DNA from: an uncultured Porphyromonas sp.
GTDB taxonomy: Bacteria > Bacteroidota > Bacteroidia > Bacteroidales > Porphyromonadaceae
Reading direction: 5' to 3'
Assembly (NCBI RefSeq): GCF_915070105.1
Contig: NZ_CAJZFJ010000016.1
Coordinates: 1-36,286 of the forward strand
Length of the DNA stretch: 36,286 bases
Under the pieces are notes generated by a model. It did not search any database, was not told where the DNA came from, and saw only the letters and a list, made by a program, of their open reading frames with translations. Each line of letters begins with the position of its first letter. Position 1 is the stretch's first letter. The position numbers were made by a program, and so were the translations under genes. Below are positions 6,213 through 14,272 of the stretch, one piece after another.

Positions 6213-8393
6213 TTACTTAGGGTCAGAGACGAGGGTAAGCTCATCGATCAGTCTGCGAGCACCACCCACCTCGTCGATGATGAGTAGGATATAGCGTATA
6301 TCGCAGATGATGCTGCGCTGGTAGTCGGGCAGGTAGTTGATGTCACCTGCTACGCCCTCCCAGTTACGGTCGAAGTTGATCCCGATGAGATGCCCATACT
6401 TGTTGAAGACGGGGCTACCTGAGTTCCCGCCCGTTGTATGGGTCGTAGCGCAGAAGTTCACAGGCATCACATAGCTGCCGTCGGCCTTCTTTATTGCCCA
6501 GCGCTTATTCTCTCCATAGAGCTTCTGCTGGTAGACCTCCTTGAGGCGACTAGGCACGGCGAACTCCCAGGACTTGGGGTTCTCCTTCTGCATCACTCCT
6601 TCAAGGGTCGTAGGCACGTGGTACTCGACTCCATCTGCGGGGCTGTAGCCCTTGATCTCTCCGAAGGTGAAGCGGAGGGTGCTATTGGCATCGGGCCAAG
6701 CATCCTCTAGTCCATTCGCTGTACCCTGTGCCTTGTTCGCTAGACCATATCCCTCGAGGTAGTCACGGCGAGCACGATCGATCCTCGTGTCATAGGGGCG
6801 AAGGGCTTCCCTGAGTTCCTGGAGCTTTCCTCGCACAGAGGTGGCAAAGACTGCTAGTGGATCTTCGGCCAGAGCCTTCTTTTGCTCCTCTTCGCTGAGC
6901 TTAGCGAAGCGAGCATAGCCCTCCTCGGAGGTGAAGGCAGATTGGGTAAATAGCGCATTGACATAGGCCTCTAGTGTCCCATACTTCTGCAGTCCATCGG
7001 CCAGAGCCTGTGGCCAGTCCTTACGATCGACCTGAGCGGTGTACTCTGTGAGGACGGCTAGGGCAATCTTGGCATCTACTGAGGGCGAATAGTCCTCATT
7101 GCAGTAGGACTTGAAGTACTTACTCAGTGCTGCTGCCTGTAGGTCAAGCCCTGGAGCTCTCGTAGCCTCGATGGCTTGGTAGATCCCTTCGTCTAGGTAC
7201 CATAGCTGGCGACGCATATTGGCTCGCTCCTCTATGGAGCGGTCGATGTCTCGTATAGCTCCCGTGTATCGCTCTCTCGCCTTCTTGTCCGTCTGACGCT
7301 GTGCCCAGTCCTGCACATAGGACTGTAGGCGCTCGGCAGGAGCGGTGAAGCCTAGACGGCTAATCCCCCAGTTGGCGCCGATAGCACGCTTATGTCCATT
7401 CTGTGAGCGGGCATACTTAGCAGCATACATGATGTTGATCTTCGGGTCTGCGAGCATCTCACGGAGCATCACCTCCTGACGGATCCCACGCATGCGGATG
7501 CGGATATCGTTGTCGATCTCACGCCACTCCTTGATCTCGCTGGGCAGTGCATAGTGGTTCGTACGACCGGGGAAGCCCATGATCAGAGCGAAGTCCCCCT
7601 TCTCTACACCTGAGGTAGAGATGTTGAACCAACGCTTGGGGCGTAGGGGGATGTTGTGCTCCGAGTAGGGTGCGGGATTGCCATTGGCATCGGCGTAGAT
7701 ACGGAAGATGGAGAAGTCCCCCGTATGACGTGGGTACCGCCAGTTGTCCGTATCAGCTCCGAACTTCCCGATGGCGCTCGGGGGTGCGCCCACGAAGCGA
7801 ATATCCGAATAGACCTTCTTGACGAAGAGCAGGTACTTGTTCCCGTTGTAGAAGGGCTTGATCTCAAGTTCTATACCTGCCTGCCCCTTGGCATAGATGG
7901 AGGCATACTTGCGCTGGGCTAGACCATTGAGGTACTTGGGAGAGAGGAACTCCATGCCCGTTCCCTTCTTTACCTTCTTCAGTTCGCTCAAGACATAGGG
8001 GGTCACATCCTCAATACGATCGATGAAGGTAACGACGACCCCCTTGGCAGGAAGCTCCTCGGCGAAGCTCTTTGCCCAGTAGCCCTGCTCGAGGTAGTTG
8101 TGCTCCACGCTGCTGAGCTGCTGGATAGCATCGTAGCCGCAGTGGTGGTTGGTCAGGACAAGTCCCTGCGAGGAGATGATCTCTCCCGTACAGCCCCCAT
8201 CGAAGCTCACGACGGCATCCTTGAGCGAGGTGCCGTTGGGGTTGTAGAGGTCATACTCCTTGAGCTGAATCCCCCGAGAGACGAGGGTGGGATACTTCTT
8301 AGCGAGCTGCTCCATGAGCCACATCCCCTCATCAGCCTGAGCACCGAGGGTAAGGCCACAAGCAGCGAGTAGGGTAAAGATTGTCTTGCGCAT
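6213..8393 (-). CDS. dpp11: S46 dipeptidyl-peptidase, DPP11-like (Asp/Glu-specific)
   Basis: This 726-residue periplasmic serine exopeptidase removes dipeptides from oligopeptides, the main carbon and energy route in asaccharolytic Porphyromonas. The signal peptide MRKTIFTLLAACGLTLGAQA is cleaved before DEGMW. Triad: H84 (TNHHCGY), D226 (HTGDFS), S658 (GGNSGSP). The residue 18 after the Ser is Arg (R676, NFDRNWEG), matching Arg673 of P. gingivalis DPP11 rather than the Gly of DPP7, so cleavage after Asp/Glu is predicted. The frame extends to 8474, but a perfect -7 box at 8444-8451 lies inside that extension, so the ATG at 8393 is chosen. It is first in an operon with the sirtuin and RNase H. 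Confidence 0.93.
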   Translation of the reverse strand: MRKTIFTLLAACGLTLGAQADEGMWLMEQLAKKYPTLVSRGIQLKEYDLYNPNGTSLKDAVVSFDGGCTGEIISSQGLVLTNHHCGYDAIQQLSSVEHNYLEQGYWAKSFAEELPAKGVVVTFIDRIEDVTPYVLSELKKVKKGTGMEFLSPKYLNGLAQRKYASIYAKGQAGIELEIKPFYNGNKYLLFVKKVYSDIRFVGAPPSAIGKFGADTDNWRYPRHTGDFSIFRIYADANGNPAPYSEHNIPLRPKRWFNISTSGVEKGDFALIMGFPGRTNHYALPSEIKEWREIDNDIRIRMRGIRQEVMLREMLADPKINIMYAAKYARSQNGHKRAIGANWGISRLGFTAPAERLQSYVQDWAQRQTDKKARERYTGAIRDIDRSIEERANMRRQLWYLDEGIYQAIEATRAPGLDLQAAALSKYFKSYCNEDYSPSVDAKIALAVLTEYTAQVDRKDWPQALADGLQKYGTLEAYVNALFTQSAFTSEEGYARFAKLSEEEQKKALAEDPLAVFATSVRGKLQELREALRPYDTRIDRARRDYLEGYGLANKAQGTANGLEDAWPDANSTLRFTFGEIKGYSPADGVEYHVPTTLEGVMQKENPKSWEFAVPSRLKEVYQQKLYGENKRWAIKKADGSYVMPVNFCATTHTTGGNSGSPVFNKYGHLIGINFDRNWEGVAGDINYLPDYQRSIICDIRYILLIIDEVGGARRLIDELTLVSDPK

Positions 8394-8443
8394 ATGTCTT
8401 GGAATAGTGGTATATGAGTTAGTAGAGTCCATACTTTCCTCTA

Positions 8444-8451
8444 CAAACATA
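8444..8451 (-). promoter_or_regulatory. -7 box of the dpp11 operon
   Basis: Minus-strand TATGTTTG is a perfect TAnnTTTG match. The predicted start near 8437 gives a ~45-nt leader to the ATG at 8393. No clear -33 element was found. Confidence 0.6.
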
Positions 8452-8569
8452 CGAAAAAGCAGTGATTTCGACACCGCTAGAGCCCGATCTTACGGGGGCT
8501 CATCCACCCATATAGCTAGAGCATCAGCCACCTCCATTCACCGAGTCCTTCATCTCCCATAACGAAGCC

Positions 8570-8983
8570 CCAGAGCCGACACATGATCACTCCTAGTATC
8601 CCCCACTCTTCCACTCCCTTGGCATAGCACTTCATGGCCAAGGAAGCCCCAGCAGTGTCTCTGGTGCTCCTAGATGCTAGCCCCGAGGAAGAGACATACC
8701 AAAGAGCTCTACTGGGGACATACTGAGAGCGAGGTAGTGTACACGCGTGTATACACTTGTGTACACGTGGGTATACTACTGTGTACACACGTGTATACTT
8801 TTCCCTCCTAGGTAGCAGGTATATACTTGGTAAATAAACACCTAGAGTACAGAGGCTTCTATCTTGAGTGCATGTCCCTCGATGACTTGATCCTCGACCT
8901 CTAATGATTTCCTACTTCTATCTTCGGTGTATGCTCCTCGATCACTTGATCCTTTGCTTCTAATGATTCCATACTCAGCCCTG
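8570..8983 (-). repeat. Dispersed intergenic element, copy B (inverted, with internal duplication)
   Basis: This is the same element as 3028-3382, in reverse orientation and about 415 bp long. One end matches copy A's right end (GATCATGTGTCGGCTCTGG read on the minus strand) and the other carries the GGCTGA left end (8976-8983). The extra length comes from a tandem duplication of the segment ending AAGATAGAAG: units at 8852-8908 and 8911-8967, period 59 nt, where A and C have one. The palindrome core is at 8737-8798. The minus-strand open frame at 8516-8788 crosses it and is not considered a gene. Confidence 0.8.
8737..8798 (-). repeat. 22-bp phased triple palindrome core of copy B
   Basis: GTGTACACGCGTGTATAC (8737-8754), GTGTACACGTGGGTATAC (8759-8776) and GTGTACACACGTGTATAC (8781-8798) are the exact reverse complements of units 3, 2 and 1 of copy A. 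The spacing is again 22 bp. Confidence 0.9.
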
Positions 8984-9068
8984 AATGAAGATCGTAAGCA
9001 GGGGGATATAAGGAGAGCGAAGACTGGGTAGAGCCAATGGCCTCAAAACAGCCTCTCCACCTTCCTCT

Positions 9069-9110
9069 TTATCGGACATTCCGAGAGAGTGATAGAGGAC
9101 ATTCCGATAA
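9069..9110. repeat. Paired GGACATTCCGA motifs within an inverted repeat
   Basis: GGACATTCCGA occurs at 9074-9084 and 9097-9107 (23 bp apart). The pair is enclosed by TTATCGGA (9069-9076) and TCCGATAA (9103-9110). It could be an operator-like site or a hairpin. It lies in a non-coding stretch (8984-9286) that otherwise holds only the terminator below and a small CCCCTC/GAGGGG hairpin near 9180-9192. Confidence 0.35.
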
Positions 9111-9130
9111 GGGAGGATAGGACATATAAT

Positions 9131-9170
9131 ATTCGCCCCCGCCACCTTGACATAGGTGACGGGGGCGAAC
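9131..9170 (-). terminator. Terminator of the metallophosphoesterase gene
   Basis: GTTCGCCCCCGTCACC read on the minus strand pairs with GGTGGCGGGGGCGAAT, a GC-rich stem of about 15 bp. ATTATATG follows on that strand. Its CGCCCCCG arms recur in the terminator at 11109. Confidence 0.6.
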
Positions 9171-9286
9171 ATACCGAGTCCCCTCTGAGGGGTCATTATA
9201 GGTCTTGGGAAGGGCTAGCGAAAAGCCTGCGACATCACACTCACAGCAGGCAAAGCGACGGGACAGTTATCCCCTAGGGACGTGTA

Positions 9287-10381
9287 TTAGTTAGCCCTAC
9301 CCATGAGCTGGATCACCACATACTCGCTCTGCGTGCCTATGCGGTACTTACCACCCCAGATCCCGATACCACTACTCACATAGTACTGCGTCCTGCCTCG
9401 GCGATGATAGCCGTGTGACTGCTCGTACATCCTATCGACAATGAGATTGATGGGGAAGACTTGCCCTCGGTGCGTATGTCCCGAGAGCTGGAAGTCAATC
9501 CCAGCCTGCTGAGCCCGCTCTAGGTGGTGGGGCTGGTGATCAAGGAGTAGAATAGGCTTCGAGCGATCAAGGCCTGCCGTGAGTTGGGCTAGGCTCTTAC
9601 GCTGGGGATTGGTCTCATCGTCTCGCCCGATGATATAGAGCTGATCTCCGAGGGTCGCTACGGAGTCACAGAGGAGCTGTACCTTGGTCTGGGCAAGGAA
9701 TTGTCGGCGGTGAGCCTCACCACCTAGGTACTCATGGTTTCCGAGGCAGGCATAGATAGGCGCCTCAATACGATTTAGCTCCTCCGCCATACCATCCTCT
9801 AGGACAGGGCGCACGTCACCATCCACGATGTCGCCTGCTATTAGGACGAGGTCTGGGCGTTCACTATTGATGAGATCGACCCAGCGACTTAGCTCCTCCC
9901 GCCCGATCGTATAGCCGAGGTGTAGGTCACTGAGCCCTATGATCTTCAGTGGGCGTGCTAGGGGCTTATCGAGCTGGATCGTTAGAGGCACTCGCACCTT
10001 CGAGTGATAGACAGAGCTTCCCCAGGCAAAGACTCCCACCATAACGAGGGCAACACAGCCTACGAGTGGCCAGCTCGGCACGAGCCACGGACGGAGCTGT
10101 GGCACGAGACGGAGCAGATCTATGGCGAGGAAGATCATCACTAGATAGAGGAGGTAAAAGACCCAACTCGTCGCCACTGGATAGCCGAAGCGAGTAAGAG
10201 CGACAGAGAGCTGAGCACGGAAGACGAAGCTCAGCACTACGAGGACAAAGAGCGCAAGCCAGCCAAGGCCTATGACCCAGCGCCAAATAAGAGGAAGGGG
10301 AGCGAGGTTTGCCAAATGCCACCCCGTGTAACCGACACCTGCTAGTAGGAGAAGCAGGGCGATGAGTATCATACTGATCAT
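9287..10381 (-). CDS. Membrane-anchored calcineurin-like metallophosphoesterase
   Basis: This 364-residue protein has about four hydrophobic helices in the first ~125 residues (for example 4-20, 35-55, 72-92, 105-121) and then a calcineurin-like phosphoesterase domain. Its two-metal motifs are all present: D152-x-H154 (SDLHLG), GD184 (AGDIVDG), GNHE (214-217), H282 (LLDHQP) and GHTH (301-304). This architecture is that of YkoQ/YaeI-type membrane phosphoesterases. Related soluble-domain enzymes hydrolyse lipid or nucleotide phosphoesters, but the substrate here is unknown. A second ATG lies three codons in (10372). It is transcribed divergently from the exonuclease gene. No perfect -7 box was found upstream. 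Confidence 0.88.
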   Translation of the reverse strand: MISMILIALLLLLAGVGYTGWHLANLAPLPLIWRWVIGLGWLALFVLVVLSFVFRAQLSVALTRFGYPVATSWVFYLLYLVMIFLAIDLLRLVPQLRPWLVPSWPLVGCVALVMVGVFAWGSSVYHSKVRVPLTIQLDKPLARPLKIIGLSDLHLGYTIGREELSRWVDLINSERPDLVLIAGDIVDGDVRPVLEDGMAEELNRIEAPIYACLGNHEYLGGEAHRRQFLAQTKVQLLCDSVATLGDQLYIIGRDDETNPQRKSLAQLTAGLDRSKPILLLDHQPHHLERAQQAGIDFQLSGHTHRGQVFPINLIVDRMYEQSHGYHRRGRTQYYVSSGIGIWGGKYRIGTQSEYVVIQLMGRAN

Positions 10382-10483
10382 TACAAACTATTTACACTAT
10401 AGGGATGTAACCATCGCTATCCAAGAATGTTCCACTATACAAATAGGGCAAGGATCACCGAGTGAGGGGTCGACGAAAGTGCG

Positions 10484-10491
10484 TACCTTTG
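10484..10491 (+). promoter_or_regulatory. -7 box of the exonuclease gene
   Basis: TACCTTTG is a perfect TAnnTTTG match, 67 nt before the ATG at 10559, with a predicted start near 10498. No clear -33 motif is visible. Confidence 0.55.
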
Positions 10492-10558
10492 GGACACAAC
10501 TAAGTATTTAGGTGGGGTGTAGGGACATTCCCCTCCCCTAGCCCAAGAAACAAATCCT

Positions 10559-11062
10559 ATGGATAGCTTTGTAGCCCTAGACTTCGAGACAGCGAACCGC
10601 GAGCGGAGCAGCGTATGCAGTATCGGGCTTGTCTTCGTAGAGGACAGGCACATCGTCGATCATTACTACCGCTTGATCCGTCCCCTACCCGACTTCTACA
10701 GCTACTACAATACCGCAGTGCATGGGCTTACAGCATCGGACACAGCCACAGCCTCTACCTTCCCCGAGGTGTGGCGGGAGATCCATCCCCGCCTAGGTGA
10801 TCTACCCATCGTAGCCCATAACAGTAGCTTCGACGAAGGATGTCTGCGTGCTGTCCTCGCCGCCTATGGTCTCCCCTTGCACACCAATCCCTTCTACTGC
10901 ACCTGCCGTCAGTCCCGTCGCCTATTCCCCGAGCTCCCCAACCACCGCCTAGAGACGGTCTCCCAGCGTGTCGGCTATCATCTGGCTGATCACCACCACG
11001 CTCTAGCCGATGCAGAGGCCTGCGCCTACATCGCCCTAGAGGTCTTCCGAGACCTACCCTAA
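10559..11062 (+). CDS. DEDDh-type 3'-5' exonuclease (DnaQ-like)
   Basis: This 167-residue single-domain nuclease has Exo I D8-x-E10 (ALDFET), Exo II FD92 (HNSSFDEG) and Exo III H146-x4-D151 (HHALADAEA), the DEDDh set of DnaQ/RNase T/PolC exonuclease domains. The PVxHGLTASD-like segment (VHGLTASDTA, 54-63) is typical of the PolC/DnaQ epsilon-like group. It is a stand-alone domain with no polymerase or BRCT part, so it could act in proofreading, repair or RNA trimming, and sequence alone does not decide. It is monocistronic, with its own promoter and a perfect terminator. Confidence 0.9.
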   Translation: MDSFVALDFETANRERSSVCSIGLVFVEDRHIVDHYYRLIRPLPDFYSYYNTAVHGLTASDTATASTFPEVWREIHPRLGDLPIVAHNSSFDEGCLRAVLAAYGLPLHTNPFYCTCRQSRRLFPELPNHRLETVSQRVGYHLADHHHALADAEACAYIALEVFRDLP

Positions 11063-11108
11063 AGAGCCAAGAGGGGAAGCCAAGGAAGGGAGGGGACTAC
11101 CTACAGAT

Positions 11109-11161
11109 AGCAGTTCGCCCCCGAGTAGTCTTAGGCACTACTCGGGGGCGAACTGCTTTTA
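11109..11161 (+). terminator. Terminator of the exonuclease gene
   Basis: A perfect 21-bp stem, 11109-11129 with 11137-11157, has a 7-nt loop and runs into TTTT. It is the strongest hairpin of the window. Confidence 0.93.
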
Positions 11162-11235
11162 TCAGTATGCTAAGGCCTAACCGATACTCCTAATAAATAG
11201 GGGTGAGGTAGGTAGCATATCATGGTAGATACGAC

Positions 11236-12663
11236 CTAATAGGAGAGGTCTAGTGCCACGGGGAAGAGACGCTGAGGATCAAAGAAGGTTGTACAGCTCT
11301 CGGCCATCACCTTCCAGCTCAGGGTGGGCTGGGCAGAGTACACCTCTCGGCCATTGATCAATATGCGTACGGGCTTAGAGAGGTCCACAAGCTCGGGGCT
11401 GAGGTAGACACGGATCTTACCCGAGGTCGCCGGGGTGAAGGTCTTCTCATAGCGCATAGGGAAGCCCCACTGAGGACTATTCTCCACTGAGGTGTAGGTG
11501 ACAGAGGAGATCTTGAGGTTGATCGTATTGCCCGCGATCTCCTCATCATAGAAGAATCGCTCTATATCCTCTGGGGTCTCGAGGGGCTGGAGGTTATAGA
11601 ATCCCTGACGATAGACACCATCGACTGGGTAGTCCTCCCAGCGCACACTCTTAGGATGGGGAGTACGCTTATGCTGAGCTAGCCAAGGTGTAGTAGGCTC
11701 GTAAGGGATGCCGTGACCAGAGCCTGAAATGAGCTGGATGAAGTGCTTGTAGTAGCCCGGGTATCGTGCCTGCTGTGCCTCGAAGGCGTCCTTGGTGATC
11801 TGAGTCAGTCGATCTCGGTGGAACATGTTATCCTTCGATCCCGTACGTAGGGAGAAGGCGATGTGCTGGCAGTTCTCCACAGGGGCATTGATGAGGGGTT
11901 CGCCACCTGCCATAGGCCCTGCCCCCGCTAGATAGTCAGCATAGTACGAAGCGAGACGCTGTGAGCCATACCCGCCCTCGGAGATCCCAAAGAAGTAAAT
12001 ACGTAGGGGATCAACCTCGTCAGATAGGAGGGCTAGGCGCAGAAGCTTCTCCCAAGCATGGAGCTTGGAGCGCTGCCACCAGCGATAGAGCTGACCCTCA
12101 TTGGGGATCTGGGGAACGAAGTAGATCGAGGGGCCGTCCTTGAACTGACCAGCGAAGCGGCGCCCGTTTTCCCATTCAGGCCCCTTATCTCCCGATCCAT
12201 GTAGGTAGAGGAAGAGGGGATAGCCAGCAGAGGGACGTGCGCCCTTATACCCATAATAGAAAGGCATCCGTGCGGGGAAAGACTGCCCACCATCCTCTTC
12301 ATTGGGGAGGTTCCAGACATGGCTGCGCATCGTCTCGGAGATGAGGGCTAGAGCTGGGAGCTTCTCCTCACTAAAGGCCTTGTTAGACTCACGCCAGAGC
12401 TGCCACATCGCATTGCGGTATGCCTCTAGCTCGGAGAGCTTGAGCTTATGCTCGGGTGCTACGGGTTCAGGGGAAGAAACTTCGGCGAGAGAGCCAGCGA
12501 AGAAGGTACGGGTAGCCTCACTTAGCTTAGCTGGAAGCTTCGCCATAGGCTTAAGCTTCTGTGGGGCTGGCTTAGGAGGTGCGGGAGGAGTAGGAGAAGC
12601 ATTCGAGGGGGTACAGCCGACCATCACGAAGAGGCAGGCTAGCAGAAACAGCGATTTCTTCAT
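11236..12663 (-). CDS. Alpha/beta-hydrolase lipoprotein (esterase/peptidase-like)
   Basis: This 475-residue predicted lipoprotein has the lipobox MVGC (C17), followed by a Pro/Ala-rich tether (residues 22-45). The hydrolase part shows an oxyanion-hole LHGSGDKG (154-161), nucleophile S228 in GISEGGYG, and a likely catalytic H317 in GSGHGIPYE. A beta-rich C-terminal domain follows (about 375-475). It resembles the PHB-depolymerase/esterase group of secreted hydrolases, but the substrate is unknown. The frame begins with a GTG one codon earlier, and the ATG at 12663 is taken as start. It is divergent from lnb, each with its own promoter, and no strong terminator lies immediately downstream. Confidence 0.85.
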   Translation of the reverse strand: MKKSLFLLACLFVMVGCTPSNASPTPPAPPKPAPQKLKPMAKLPAKLSEATRTFFAGSLAEVSSPEPVAPEHKLKLSELEAYRNAMWQLWRESNKAFSEEKLPALALISETMRSHVWNLPNEEDGGQSFPARMPFYYGYKGARPSAGYPLFLYLHGSGDKGPEWENGRRFAGQFKDGPSIYFVPQIPNEGQLYRWWQRSKLHAWEKLLRLALLSDEVDPLRIYFFGISEGGYGSQRLASYYADYLAGAGPMAGGEPLINAPVENCQHIAFSLRTGSKDNMFHRDRLTQITKDAFEAQQARYPGYYKHFIQLISGSGHGIPYEPTTPWLAQHKRTPHPKSVRWEDYPVDGVYRQGFYNLQPLETPEDIERFFYDEEIAGNTINLKISSVTYTSVENSPQWGFPMRYEKTFTPATSGKIRVYLSPELVDLSKPVRILINGREVYSAQPTLSWKVMAESCTTFFDPQRLFPVALDLSY

Positions 12664-12726
12664 CACGGAGTAAGTCAGTGAATAATTTATGATAGCGTTA
12701 TGTGAATACTACGTAGATAGTGAGTG

Positions 12727-12734
12727 CAAAGATA
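12727..12734 (-). promoter_or_regulatory. -7 box of the esterase lipoprotein gene
   Basis: Minus-strand TATCTTTG is a perfect match, with a predicted start near 12720 and a leader of ~57 nt. Confidence 0.6.
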
Positions 12735-12855
12735 GTACGTAATACGTCAGCACACAGCATATTGCCCCTACTAAGTGTACCATCTAGGCACAGGAGAGAG
12801 CCTCAGAGGGAGGTATATAGAGCTAGGGCAGTGCCTCAGAGCTAGATAGTTTTCT

Positions 12856-12863
12856 TATCTTTG
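12856..12863 (+). promoter_or_regulatory. -7 box of the lnb operon
   Basis: TATCTTTG is a perfect match. Its last base is the first base of a GTG that opens the longest reading frame, so that GTG cannot be the start if this promoter is used. Confidence 0.65.
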
Positions 12864-12895
12864 TGTGCGATCGGAGGGTAGCTCTAACGTTGATC

Positions 12896-14272
12896 ATGGT
12901 GCTAGAGCATTATCATCCCTCTGAGATATTGGCTATGCATATTAGAGCACTCTATCAGCGACTCACATCATCCCCACAGAGTCTATATCGACCTCTACAG
13001 ACCCTCATGATGGCACTCTGTGTCCTCATGGGATGGGTAGGGACAGCCTCGGCACAGGACCCCTCCGTACTGATGCGTATCCCCTCCATGCTCAGTCCTT
13101 CGGCCAAGATCTCCTTCATCGCCGCTGCACCCAGTGACGATGAGATCTATACCGTCTATGGACACGCAGGACTACGAGTACAGGATGCTCAGCAGGGGTT
13201 AGATGTGGTCTTCAACTATGGGATCTTCGACTTCTCCGAGGACTTCCTCCTGCGCTACGTGCAGGGCAAGACCGACTACATCGTGCTCCCCATGCCCACG
13301 GAGGCATATCGAGAGTCCTACGCAGGCAGAGAGCTCCGTGAGGTCATCCTCGCCACTACGAGCGGACAGCGTAGCCGCATGTGGGCTCTCCTACTGAAGA
13401 ATATCCAACCCGATAATAGAGTCTACCGCTACAATGCCTTTCGCAATAACTGTAGCACACGTCCCCTAGACCTTTACTTCGAGACCCTATCCCTCCCCCC
13501 CGACCTACAGGGGACGCTGGATATGGTAGCCCTGCACTTCGACGATCAGAACAGCCACTATCTACGGCCGACTACCTGGCGTCAGGTCATCAATGCTCTA
13601 GAGGCCGGCTCTCCGTGGCTCGTGCTGGGTACCGACCTAGCTATGGGCTCTGAGCTAGACCAGACGATGCACCCCCTAGAGCGTCTCTTCATCCCTACAG
13701 ATGCCGCAGAGATCCTCGCTACATCCTCCTATGGACGTATGGGAGCAACTGACACCGTGTGGCTCAAGCCCTGCGAGCAGTACATCAAGACTGAGGGCGC
13801 ACCTGCGACCCCTCGCGGAGGCTTCAACTTCACACACCCACTCATTGCCTTCAGTCTACTACTCATCCTCTGTCTGACGATCTATGCACTGCGTGCACGT
13901 GGGTGGAAGATCTATGGTATCCTAGAGTTCTTGATCTACTTGGTAGCCGGGTTAGGCGGATGCCTACTCTTCTACATCTCCTTCTTCTCGGAGCACCCTA
14001 TGGTCTTCCCGAACTGGAACCTCCTTGCCCTCCATCCAGGTTACCTCGTGCTGGCTGTACTCATGCCCTTCGGTAGCCGTACGATGAAGGTACGTCGTAT
14101 CATCTCGATGGTTCTACTCATCCCCTTGGTGGCCTTCCCCATCGTCGCCCTAAGTGTCGGACAGGTAATCAACCCAAGCGTCTATCTGATCGCAGTGTCA
14201 CTCTTCGTCCTCGGTCTAGGGCGTGCAGGGTGGTTCCCTTCATTCCTTATGCCCCTACCTACCCTGCCATGA
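12896..14272 (+). CDS. lnb: Lnb-type (DUF4105) inner-membrane protein, probable lipoprotein N-acyltransferase
   Basis: The family (DUF4105, PF13387) has been assigned as the Bacteroidota lipoprotein N-acyltransferase Lnb, which triacylates lipoproteins in organisms lacking Lnt. An N-terminal membrane segment (LMMALCVLMGWVGTASA) leads to a periplasmic domain with the conserved YGHAGLR (His) and NNCSTRPLD (Cys) motifs, thought to form a thiol catalytic site. About five transmembrane helices follow from THPLIAFSLLL onward. The promoter rules out the GTG at 12863. ATG at 12896 (leader ~26 nt) or 12935 (leader ~65 nt, shorter n-region) are the candidates. The stop overlaps the next start as ATGA. 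The function is inferred from the family. Confidence 0.82.
   Translation: MVLEHYHPSEILAMHIRALYQRLTSSPQSLYRPLQTLMMALCVLMGWVGTASAQDPSVLMRIPSMLSPSAKISFIAAAPSDDEIYTVYGHAGLRVQDAQQGLDVVFNYGIFDFSEDFLLRYVQGKTDYIVLPMPTEAYRESYAGRELREVILATTSGQRSRMWALLLKNIQPDNRVYRYNAFRNNCSTRPLDLYFETLSLPPDLQGTLDMVALHFDDQNSHYLRPTTWRQVINALEAGSPWLVLGTDLAMGSELDQTMHPLERLFIPTDAAEILATSSYGRMGATDTVWLKPCEQYIKTEGAPATPRGGFNFTHPLIAFSLLLILCLTIYALRARGWKIYGILEFLIYLVAGLGGCLLFYISFFSEHPMVFPNWNLLALHPGYLVLAVLMPFGSRTMKVRRIISMVLLIPLVAFPIVALSVGQVINPSVYLIAVSLFVLGLGRAGWFPSFLMPLPTLP

Noticed and set aside
8516..8788. Minus-strand open frame of 90 codons
   Set aside because: It covers the core and right arm of repeat copy B. The similarity to the frame at 3055 is due to the repeat DNA, not to a protein family.
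8975..9196. Minus-strand open frame of 73 codons
   Set aside because: It spans the terminator hairpin of the metallophosphoesterase gene and the paired GGACATTCCGA motifs, and shows no protein-like features.
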